Assembly (NCBI GenBank): GCA_964434735.1
Contig: CAYSWK010000004.1
Span: 1-58,369 of the forward strand
Length of the DNA: 58,369 nt
Source of the DNA: CAYSWK01 sp964434735
GTDB taxonomy: Archaea > Micrarchaeota > Micrarchaeia > Anstonellales > Bilamarchaeaceae
Direction: 5' to 3'
Made by a program: the position numbers and the translations under genes. The stretch's first letter is position 1. Each line of letters begins with the position of its first letter. Of the stretch, positions 33,984 to 41,293 are shown in pieces. Under the pieces are notes generated by a model. That model did no database searches. It was not told the origin of the DNA and worked only from the letters and a program-made list of their open reading frames with translations.

Positions 33984-34946
33984 ATGAATGAATTAGATAC
34001 TCTATACAGAAAAATCCTAAGCGAGTTAGATCAAAATAGTAGACAAGCATATTCGACATTAGCAAAGAAAGCCAGAATAAAAAAAGATACTGTAAAATAC
34101 CGAATAGATAAACTAATAGAACGCGAAGTAATTAATGGGTTTTATACGGTAATTGATTATTCTAAGCTAGGGTTTCTATTATTTCGACTTTATATTAAAA
34201 CTGAAGAAATCCCAGAACCTAAAAAACAAGAACTAATAAACTACCTAAAAGCTCACAAGAATGTTAATCTGCTTTTTAGAATTACAGGCATTTACAATCT
34301 GAGTTTTGATGTTTGGGTAATAGATGTTTGGCAATACGAAGATTTTTGGTATGATTTAGTAAAAAAATTTGGTATTTATTTTGCAGATTATCACTCTGCT
34401 ATTAAAAGTAGTTATACCGAATTTAGCAGAAATTATCTTCATGAATCAAAGAATGATAAAATTGATTTTACAATATTTCAAAAAACAGAAAAGGAGAATT
34501 TGGATAAACTTGATTTTAAAATACTCACTATCCTTTCGACTAATGCACGCACGTCTTTGACCGAACTTGCAGCAAAAACTGGCGTATCCATTGTAACCTG
34601 CAGAACCCGGCTTAAAACCTTGATAAAGACCAAGGTTATTGTTGGATTCAGAACAATGTTTAATCTTGAGAAATTAGGTTATCATTATTACAAAGTAGAT
34701 ATGTGGCTTAGCGATATGTCCAGACTCAATGAGATACGCGAGAAAATCCTTTCTCACTCTAATGTTATATATACTGAGAAGACGCTTGTGACTTCACATT
34801 TTGAATTTGATCTTGAAGTAAGGGATTTCCGACAGTTTATTATGATAATGGATGGATTTGAGAAAGATTTTTCAGCCAGTATTAGCAGATACGAATATTA
34901 TACTTTAATCGAAAATTATAAAACGAATTATCTTCCTTCACCTTAG
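33984..34946 (+). CDS. Tandem Lrp/AsnC-type transcription regulator
   Basis: A 320-residue protein with two Lrp/AsnC copies. The first HTH is around residues 5-55 (ILSELDQNSRQAYSTLAKKA, then KKDTVKYRIDKLIERE), followed by a RAM-like domain; the second HTH is near 175-230 (KILTILSTNARTSLTELAAK, then TCRTRLKTLIKTKV) with a second RAM-like domain. Codons are AT-rich until about 34500 and closer to the genome average afterwards. Adjacent to the asparaginase-like gene, it might sense Asn, Asp or another amino acid. Confidence 0.8.
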   Translation: MNELDTLYRKILSELDQNSRQAYSTLAKKARIKKDTVKYRIDKLIEREVINGFYTVIDYSKLGFLLFRLYIKTEEIPEPKKQELINYLKAHKNVNLLFRITGIYNLSFDVWVIDVWQYEDFWYDLVKKFGIYFADYHSAIKSSYTEFSRNYLHESKNDKIDFTIFQKTEKENLDKLDFKILTILSTNARTSLTELAAKTGVSIVTCRTRLKTLIKTKVIVGFRTMFNLEKLGYHYYKVDMWLSDMSRLNEIREKILSHSNVIYTEKTLVTSHFEFDLEVRDFRQFIMIMDGFEKDFSASISRYEYYTLIENYKTNYLPSP

Positions 34947-34947
34947 T

Positions 34948-35772
34948 TTATCCCTCATTCTGCGAAAGGAGGTTTAGGCATATTCCAGAATCCTCGTTTT
35001 CGAGAAACGAGGCCTCGCAGCCGTTTTCGTCCCACTGCAGCCTGAAGGATTCATCGAGCGGGAGTTCATCCATCATTGTTGCAAGAAGTATCTTGGTCCC
35101 TGGATCCTTTTTGGCGAATTCTGCCTTGAGAAGCATCACAAACTGGTTTGGAATGTACCTGCCAGGTTCTTCAAAATGCTTGCCAAGGAATTCTTTTACT
35201 AATCCATTATATTCAGGATTTTGTTGTACGATTTTAAGTGCAATTATAAGCGGCGAATCTTCTTTTTCAAACAATTCGCGTCCAAGATAGGCATAGAGCA
35301 TGTCATAATTGTCCAAAAGCAGTTTCAGTGCCTCGTATGAATACGTCGAAGATGGGTTTTGTTTTATTTGTGCAAGAATGTCTGTGAGTTTTTGACACCT
35401 GTTCCCATCTTCACCTTCATAATTTTCAACAACCCATTGTATGTCCAAATGCCGTATGGGATTGTCCTGATCTACATCGAGCCTGCTTGAGAGCGCTTCG
35501 ATAACACATCCCGTATTCTTGACTACTTGCGTAGGATCCGGTTTAACTTCGATTGTTTCTTGTACTTCAGAAATAGGTGATTTTGCCATGTCTTTTTTTT
35601 CTATTCGTGCCGTAACCTTGGTTTGTTTAACTGCAGTAGGCCGTTTTTGTTCTTTTGCATAATACGGTTCTTCCAAAGGCGGTTTAGGTTTTGAATGGTA
35701 CTCCTTGGGGTGATGAAACGAGGCAAGCCCCACAGACAGAGCGATAAGCGCCATTCGGTGCTTGAGTCGCAT
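34948..35772 (-). CDS. Secreted or periplasm-like hypothetical protein
   Basis: A protein of 274 residues counted from ATG 35772. A possible signal peptide (MRLKHRMALIALSVGLASF) is followed by a Pro/Lys-rich segment (HHPKEYHSKPKPPLEEP) and a mostly helical remainder with several Cys near the end. Not recognised. The TATA box (TTTATAAAA, about 35797-35805) lies between this start and the upstream in-frame GTG at 35814, so 35772 is chosen. Confidence 0.6.
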   Translation of the reverse strand: MRLKHRMALIALSVGLASFHHPKEYHSKPKPPLEEPYYAKEQKRPTAVKQTKVTARIEKKDMAKSPISEVQETIEVKPDPTQVVKNTGCVIEALSSRLDVDQDNPIRHLDIQWVVENYEGEDGNRCQKLTDILAQIKQNPSSTYSYEALKLLLDNYDMLYAYLGRELFEKEDSPLIIALKIVQQNPEYNGLVKEFLGKHFEEPGRYIPNQFVMLLKAEFAKKDPGTKILLATMMDELPLDESFRLQWDENGCEASFLENEDSGICLNLLSQNEG

Positions 35773-35826
35773 AGTACCTTTCTGTTGCCCGTACCTTTTA
35801 TAAATCGACGTCACACAAATGCAAAT

Positions 35827-36255
35827 ATGTATCGTTTTATCGATGGCATTTCCATGGCGGATGTTGCCTTTGAGGCAACCGCCCCTACGCTTGAAGAATT
35901 ACTTTGCGAGGCAGGAAAGGCAACAACAAACGTCATGGTAAAGGAGCTTGAAACGGTCAAATTGACAAAATCTGTTGTATTCAAAATTGAGGCAAAATCA
36001 GAAGAAATGCTCCTTTTCAATTTCCTTCAGGAAATCATTTTTTTCAAGGATGCAAAAATGCTTCTTCTCAAAGAGTTTGACTTCAAGATTACAAAAAAGG
36101 ACGGTCTTTTCATCCTCAAAGGAAAGGCAAAGGGCGAAAAGCTTGACATGAAAAAGCATGAGCTTTTGGTTGATGTCAAAGCAGTGAGTCTTCATTTGTT
36201 TGAATTGAAAAAGGAGAAAACGGGTTACCGTGCATTTGTGATATTAGACATTTAA
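35827..36255 (+). CDS. Archease (RtcB tRNA ligase activator)
   Basis: A 142-residue protein. The archease pattern is visible: MYRFIDGISMADVAFEATAPTLEELLCEA near the N-terminus and KAVSLHLFELKKEKTGYRAFVILDI at the end, including the C-terminal Asp of the metal site. The usual DHTADVG is altered here (DGISMADVA). Archease helps the RtcB ligase join tRNA exon halves; the tRNA-Ser at 41105-41202 is a possible substrate. It converges with a sigma-54-type AAA+ gene, overlapping by three bases. Confidence 0.85.
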   Translation: MYRFIDGISMADVAFEATAPTLEELLCEAGKATTNVMVKELETVKLTKSVVFKIEAKSEEMLLFNFLQEIIFFKDAKMLLLKEFDFKITKKDGLFILKGKAKGEKLDMKKHELLVDVKAVSLHLFELKKEKTGYRAFVILDI

Positions 36256-37400
36256 CAATCTTTTTTTTCCCTTTTGACTTCCGAAATTAGTGTACTATAT
36301 GCTATCCCCAATTGTTCTGCTATCTCTTTTAGATTTAGTCCTTTTGCCGTAAGTCTTTGTATTTCTTCTCCCCGTTCTTCATGAATTATTCTTTTGATGG
36401 GTGCTTCTCCAGTTCTGATCAATCGTTCTAGTTGTCTCGAGTCTATGTCCAATGCCCGGCAAAGACTTGTCTTTTGATCGGCTGATAAACTAGTTCCGCC
36501 TCTCCCTTTAGGATTTACATTAAACGGTCCCGATTCCTGTGCCCACTTTCTGATTCTTCTAATCAGTTCATTTTTAGTACTTTCCATAAGGGTCGTTTGG
36601 AGTAGTATTCTTGAAAAAGCATCGTTTGCAGGTGTTATTTCGGTTCCTTCGGCAAATGTTGCTGCACGATCAATAAACACTTGCAACCCCCGTACGTTGC
36701 CAAGTATAAGTTCAGCTGCATGTTTGCCTAAGAGTGCCATTGCTTCATCCGTAATGGTTATGCTGGAAGCATGTCGGTAATTATATAGTTGAATAAAATG
36801 TTCAACTAGTTCAGGAACATCCTCAAGTCTTTCCCTAAGCGGAGGCAGCGTTATTTCAATCGTTCTAATCCTGTGATAAAGGTCTTCCCTAAATTTTCCC
36901 TCTTTTACAAGTGCAGTTACTTCCCTGTTGGTAGCGGCTACAATTTTCACTTCAGTTTTAATGGGTTTTTGACCGCCTACAGGGTAAAAGACTCCTTGTT
37001 CTATGGCTCTTAGAAGCTTTCCTTGGAGTGTTAAGCTCATATCTCCTATTTCATCCAAGAATAGTATCCCTTCGTGTGCAAGTTCAAAGTATCCTCTTTT
37101 GTTTGCAATTGCGCCGGTGAAGGCACCCCTTACGTGCCCGAAAAGTTCGCTTTCAGCAAGCCCATCGTTTATTGCACAGGTATTTACTGTTATGAATGGT
37201 CCTTCGTTTGAGCGTGCTTCATACAGCCCCTGGGCCACCACTTCCTTTCCCGTTCCTGTTTCCCCAGTTATGAGTACCGATGCTCCGTTCCTGCCGGCAC
37301 GTTCAACCATCCACCTTATTTTTTTCATGGCGTTGCTTTTACCAACAATTCCATACGGGTATCTTTGTGCAACGATTGTCTTGGGGAAAGAGACTTGCAT
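36252..37400 (-). CDS. Sigma-54-type AAA+ transcription activator
   Basis: A 382-residue protein. The central AAA+ domain is intact: GETGTGKE (46-53), the sigma-54 contact loop GAFTGA (92-97), Walker B GILFLDEIGD (111-120), sensor I region AATNREV (155-161) and REDLYHR (171-177). No N-terminal receiver, GAF or CARF domain is present, only about 15 residues. The C-terminus holds a helical region and an HTH (LTAKGLNLKEIAEQLGIAYSTLISEV, 354-379). Archaea are not known to have sigma-54, so this is probably an acquired bacterial gene with a changed role. It converges with the archease gene. Confidence 0.88.
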   Translation of the reverse strand: MQVSFPKTIVAQRYPYGIVGKSNAMKKIRWMVERAGRNGASVLITGETGTGKEVVAQGLYEARSNEGPFITVNTCAINDGLAESELFGHVRGAFTGAIANKRGYFELAHEGILFLDEIGDMSLTLQGKLLRAIEQGVFYPVGGQKPIKTEVKIVAATNREVTALVKEGKFREDLYHRIRTIEITLPPLRERLEDVPELVEHFIQLYNYRHASSITITDEAMALLGKHAAELILGNVRGLQVFIDRAATFAEGTEITPANDAFSRILLQTTLMESTKNELIRRIRKWAQESGPFNVNPKGRGGTSLSADQKTSLCRALDIDSRQLERLIRTGEAPIKRIIHEERGEEIQRLTAKGLNLKEIAEQLGIAYSTLISEVKREKKDC

Positions 37401-37452
37401 GCATGTTTATTTGTTACGGAAAGTATAAAAACATATAAATCAAAAGTATATT

Positions 37453-38373
37453 GTGGATTTTTCAAAAATTAAATATGTGCTTTCACCCATGGCACAATTT
37501 ACCGATGCCGCGTTTCGTTTACTCTGCAAAAGATACGGTGCAGATTATGTAGTTACCGAGTTTGTCTCAAGCGAAGCAGTTATCAGGGATAACTGGCGAA
37601 CTGATGCATTAACGTTTATTAGTGAAGAAGAACGGCCTTGCGGCATCCAGATATTCGGTTCAAAGCCAAAAGTAATGGCGCAAGCGGCACAAAAACTAGA
37701 ATCAAAAGCCGATGTTATAGATGTCAATTTTGGCTGTCCCGCACAAAAAGTGACCAAAAATTGCGGGGGTGCGGCAATGCTTGATAAACCAGAACTCATT
37801 AAGGCGGTGCTTGATGAACTCGTTTCAACCGTAAAAAAACCCGTAACCGCAAAAATGCGTTTGGGAACAAAGACAAAAGATCGTGCAGTTGAAATTGCAA
37901 AAATGATTGAAAAGTGCGGCGTACACGCATTGGCAGTCCATGGCCGCACTTTAAGTGAGGGGTATTCAGGAAAAGCAGATTGGGATAAAATAAGGGAAAT
38001 CAAGGCACATCTTTCAATTCCCGTTTTTGGAAATGGTGACGTTGTAAACTATTCAACCGCGCAATCCCTTTTCGAAAAAACTCATTGCAACGCAGTTCTT
38101 ATTGGCCGAGGTGCACTGGGGAACCCGTTTGTCTTTTCACAATGCAAGAAAGAGCAGGATTTTGAAATTACATCCGCAATGCGTGTGAATGCTTTTTTTG
38201 AATACCTTTCGTTGGTCGAATTACTTAAAATCGAACGAAGCGCAGGGGATATTAAAGCCCAGGCAATTTCTTTTGTCAAAGGGATGGAAGGCGCACCACG
38301 AATACGGGAAGAAGTATGCCGTGCAAAAACAAAAGAAGAAATAAAAGAAGTTTTTAGCCGGATTTTTGTATAG
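37453..38373 (+). CDS. dus: tRNA-dihydrouridine synthase
   Basis: A 306-residue flavoenzyme (reduction of uridine to dihydrouridine in tRNA). Dus signs include the start YVLSPMAQFTDAAFR, VIDVNFGCPAQKVTKNCGGAAML with the catalytic Cys in GCP, KMRLG, AVHGRT and FGNGDV, and IGRGALGNPFVF. The GTG at 37453 is used, leaderless, 24-31 nt after TATAAAAA (37422-37429). Its 3' end overlaps the FKBP gene by 20 bases. Confidence 0.92.
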   Translation: MDFSKIKYVLSPMAQFTDAAFRLLCKRYGADYVVTEFVSSEAVIRDNWRTDALTFISEEERPCGIQIFGSKPKVMAQAAQKLESKADVIDVNFGCPAQKVTKNCGGAAMLDKPELIKAVLDELVSTVKKPVTAKMRLGTKTKDRAVEIAKMIEKCGVHALAVHGRTLSEGYSGKADWDKIREIKAHLSIPVFGNGDVVNYSTAQSLFEKTHCNAVLIGRGALGNPFVFSQCKKEQDFEITSAMRVNAFFEYLSLVELLKIERSAGDIKAQAISFVKGMEGAPRIREEVCRAKTKEEIKEVFSRIFV

Positions 38374-38923
38374 ACTTCATTATTATTTTGAAATTCAATG
38401 CTTTTCCTGCTAATTCATGGTTGAAGTCAATCGTCGCATTTCCGTCTTTAATTGAAGTTATCCTGCCGATTGCCCCAGTATTTGATTGGATCATTCCACC
38501 CATTTCAAGGTTTTCTCCACCTTGAATTTGTGAAATTTCTACTACAATAATTCGATCTGAGCTTATTTCACCATATGCTTCCGATGGAGTCAGGCGAACC
38601 GTTTTTTCTTCGCCTTCCTTCATTCCAACAACTGCCTTGTCAAATCCGGATATCATTTGCCCGGTTCCTACCTTGAATGAGAGGGGCGCGTATGAAGGCC
38701 TAATCGGTAGGTTGTTTTGCCTTGCCGTACTTTCAAGGCTCGTATCAAATACGGTTCCATTATCGAGGGTTCCGATATAATCGACGCTTACCATATCTCC
38801 GTTTTGAGCTATTTTTGCAAGCGGAGTTGGTGTTGTGTTTGTTTGATTCTTTGGTATCTCTTGCGGTGACGTGCATCCAAGGAGTAGGAAAACAAGTCCG
38901 ATCACTAATAATATTTTTTTCAT
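38354..38923 (-). CDS. FKBP-type peptidyl-prolyl isomerase, lipoprotein form
   Basis: A 189-residue protein. A signal peptide with lipobox LLLGC (residues 13-17) precedes a Thr/Pro-rich linker, then an FKBP domain with GDMVSVDYIGTLDNGTVFDTS, the insert-in-flap segment and SEAYG, as in SlyD-like archaeal FKBPs. Probably lipid-anchored outside the cell, assisting folding of exported proteins. GGTGAAC at 38930-38936 overlaps the glyA stop, so the two genes form an operon. Confidence 0.9.
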   Translation of the reverse strand: MKKILLVIGLVFLLLGCTSPQEIPKNQTNTTPTPLAKIAQNGDMVSVDYIGTLDNGTVFDTSLESTARQNNLPIRPSYAPLSFKVGTGQMISGFDKAVVGMKEGEEKTVRLTPSEAYGEISSDRIIVVEISQIQGGENLEMGGMIQSNTGAIGRITSIKDGNATIDFNHELAGKALNFKIIMKSIQKSG

Positions 38924-38932
38924 ATGTTCACC

Positions 38933-40162
38933 TTAATACATTTTGAACTTTGAGCACAGCTCCTGTACTTGTTTACGCACCGATTCTTTTACTTGTGCAT
39001 CGTTTGGGTGCTCAAGCACTTTTGTAATTAATCGTGCAACTTCCTTCATTTCGCTTTCTTTCATGCCTCTTGTTGTAAGTGAAGGCGTACCAAGCCTGAT
39101 TCCTGAAGTTATGAACGGTTTTTGCTTATCATAAGGTATTGAATTTCTGTTGCAGATGATTCCCGCTTCTTCAAGTGCGTTTTGCGCATCTTTGCCAGTT
39201 ATGTTTTTAGGAGTGCAGTCAACAAGAATAAGGTGCGTGTCTGTTCCGCCACCTACCAGGCGCAACCCGTGTGCTGAAAGCTCATCGGCAAGCACCTTTG
39301 CATTTTTGATAACTTGCTTTGCGTAGTCTTTGAATGAAGGTTGTAATGCCTCACCAAAGCAGACTGCTTTTCCTGCAATTTCATTTTCCAACGGGCCGCC
39401 TTGTAATCCTGGGAAGACAGCTTTGTCTATTGCTTGAGCATATTCCTCCTTACAAAGAATCATTGCGCCTCGGGGTCCGCGCAGCGTTTTGTGCGTTGTT
39501 GTCATGAGCGTGTCTGCATACGGGACGGGCGAAGGAATTGCTTCACCAGCAACAAGCCCTGCAAAGTGGCTCATATCAACATGTAATTTTGCCCCAACTT
39601 CATCGGCAATTTCCCTAAATTGTTTGAAATCAATAAGAAAGGGGTATGCGGTGAATCCGGCAATAATCATTTTTGGTTTTTCCTCATGTGCTCTTTTTCT
39701 GACAACGTCATAGTCTAGCCGTTCCGTTTTTGGGTCAACTGCAAAGGCAACCGGGACGTATGCCTTTCCTGAGAAATTTACAGGTGAACCATGGGTAAGG
39801 TGCCCGCCTTGCGCGAGCTCCAACCCCATGAACTTGTCCCCATAATTAAGAAGAGCAAAGAAAACGGCCATATTGCCAACTGCACCTGCATGGGGTTGCA
39901 CGTTTGCATGCCCTGCCTTGAAAAGTTCTTTTGCGCGGTTTATTGCAAGAAGTTCTATTTCATCGATATACCTGTTTCCTGCATAGTATCTTTTGAGAGG
40001 GTATCCTTCAGCATATTTGTTCGTGCATATGCTGCCGACCGCTTCAAGTACCGATTTGGAAGCATAATTTTCTGATGCTATCAACCGAAGCGTTTCTTCC
40101 TCGTATTGCGCTTCCTTTTGGATGAGTCCATAGACTGCCGGATCAGTGTTTTTTAGGTGCAT
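38933..40162 (-). CDS. glyA: Serine hydroxymethyltransferase
   Basis: A 409-residue PLP enzyme (Ser plus a tetrahydropterin to Gly and methylene carrier). Motifs: IASENYASKSVLEA, KYAEGYPLKRYYAGN, HVDMSHFAGLVAG and the PLP-lysine motif TTTHKTLRGPRG. Full length. It supplies one-carbon units and glycine and is followed by the FKBP gene. Confidence 0.96.
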   Translation of the reverse strand: MHLKNTDPAVYGLIQKEAQYEEETLRLIASENYASKSVLEAVGSICTNKYAEGYPLKRYYAGNRYIDEIELLAINRAKELFKAGHANVQPHAGAVGNMAVFFALLNYGDKFMGLELAQGGHLTHGSPVNFSGKAYVPVAFAVDPKTERLDYDVVRKRAHEEKPKMIIAGFTAYPFLIDFKQFREIADEVGAKLHVDMSHFAGLVAGEAIPSPVPYADTLMTTTHKTLRGPRGAMILCKEEYAQAIDKAVFPGLQGGPLENEIAGKAVCFGEALQPSFKDYAKQVIKNAKVLADELSAHGLRLVGGGTDTHLILVDCTPKNITGKDAQNALEEAGIICNRNSIPYDKQKPFITSGIRLGTPSLTTRGMKESEMKEVARLITKVLEHPNDAQVKESVRKQVQELCSKFKMY

Positions 40163-40194
40163 AATACCCCCGTTTCTTCACTCTCAGCTTATGC

Positions 40195-40202
40195 TTATAT
40201 AT
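40195..40202 (+). promoter_or_regulatory. TATA box of the CAP-domain protein gene
   Basis: TTATATAT starts 28 nt before the ATG at 40223, giving a leaderless transcript. Confidence 0.6.
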
Positions 40203-40222
40203 ATTTCGAGTGCAACCAGTTT

Positions 40223-41083
40223 ATGCTTACAAAAGTGGTTATGGCATTTGCTCTTTTCTTATGCCTTGTATCTGCGTTTTTTGTGATTTCCTTTATGTCT
40301 GAAAACAATGCCCTTAAGGCTGAAAACGAGAAACTTTCAAGCGAGGTCACTTCTTTACGCGCAACGTTGTCAATTGTCATGAATTCTTCGCGCCAAATTA
40401 CCAATACGTTAAACACAAAGCCTTCACAAAGCTCGACGCAGGAGCCAATACAAATCAATTCCGATGCCCTCCTTGTTGAGAGTTATTCTCCTAAAAATTT
40501 TTCAAAAAACTGCGCACAGCCTCCTCTTTATTCACTTAAATATATCGAATCCCGTGTACTTGAATTGGTAAATAAGGAGCGTACTAACTCGGGGCGAGGG
40601 AAATTACTCTATAATCCAAATGCCAGGAATGCAGCACGAATGCATAGTGCAGATATGGCAATGAATGATTATTTTTCGCACATTTCACCAGATGGTAAAA
40701 GTGCAGGGGACCGAATGCTTGCGTTTGGAGTTCCCTTTCCTTCAGTTGGTGAGAATATCGCTAAAAATTACATTTATGATTATTTTGAAGGAACTTATTC
40801 GAGTGAATTTTGTGCCCACCTTTACCTGACAGAAGACCAGATTGTTGACGAATCCATGCGCGGCTGGCTTGCAAGCCCTTCTCATCGTGACAACATCCTC
40901 AATCCTTCCTGGGACAGTTTGGGAGTTGGTGCGTATCTTGATGATAATGGGGCATTGTATCTTACTCAGAATTTTGTTGATGAAATCACTTGCGGTTACA
41001 AGGGAGCAGTATGCTGTTCGGAACAAAAGGTCGTGTACTGCTATGAACCATACCACTGTTCAAGCGGGCAATGCGTTGAGTAA
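40223..41083 (+). CDS. CAP/SCP-domain (YkwD-like) secreted protein
   Basis: A 286-residue protein. A signal anchor (residues 1-24) is followed by a short coiled-coil (ALKAENEKLSSEVTSLRATL), a Thr/Ser/Gln linker, and a CAP domain (about 105-265): LELVNKERTNSGRGKLLYN, AARMHSADMAMNDYFSHISP, VGENIAKNY and WLASPSHRDNILNPSW. Conserved His/Glu positions of the CAP cavity are present. A Cys-rich tail (about 260-286) follows. Probably outside the membrane; function of archaeal CAP proteins is unknown. Confidence 0.9.
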   Translation: MLTKVVMAFALFLCLVSAFFVISFMSENNALKAENEKLSSEVTSLRATLSIVMNSSRQITNTLNTKPSQSSTQEPIQINSDALLVESYSPKNFSKNCAQPPLYSLKYIESRVLELVNKERTNSGRGKLLYNPNARNAARMHSADMAMNDYFSHISPDGKSAGDRMLAFGVPFPSVGENIAKNYIYDYFEGTYSSEFCAHLYLTEDQIVDESMRGWLASPSHRDNILNPSWDSLGVGAYLDDNGALYLTQNFVDEITCGYKGAVCCSEQKVVYCYEPYHCSSGQCVE

Positions 41084-41104
41084 AAAACCGTATTATAAAA
41101 AGAA

Positions 41105-41202
41105 CGCTGAGGGAGAGATTTGAACTCTCAATCCTTGCGGACACGCTTTCGAGTCAAAATAAAGTTCCAGGCGTGCGCACTACCGGGTTATGCGACCTCA
41201 GC
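41105..41202 (-). tRNA. tRNA-Ser with 17-nt intron (anticodon GGA or CGA)
   Basis: On the minus strand the acceptor GCTGAGG/CCTCAGC, T arm GAGAG/CTCTC with TTCAAAT loop, D arm with a 3-bp GCA/TGC stem, and a class-II variable arm TCC-GCAA-GGA are complete; discriminator G fits serine. Between anticodon-stem halves CACGC and GCGTG lie 24 nt instead of 7, so a 17-nt intron is present. At the canonical 37/38 position (intron 41148-41164) the anticodon is GGA; an intron directly after the 5' stem half would leave CGA. TATA-like ATTTATAT at 41233-41240 lies upstream. Confidence 0.85.
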
Positions 41203-41293
41203 ATATTGATTTAGTCTTATAACAAGGTATTCATTTATATGCTACAAAACACATTTAAATCCGCACAGCCGCCATCTAATAGGAGATCCTGTT

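Noticed and set aside
36252..37400. RtcR, the regulator of RtcB ligase
   Set aside because: RtcR needs an N-terminal CARF-type domain, and here only about 15 residues precede the AAA+ core.
41105..41202. tRNA-Leu without intron
   Set aside because: The discriminator base is G, no Leu anticodon fits the loop, and 24 nt between the stem halves require an intron.
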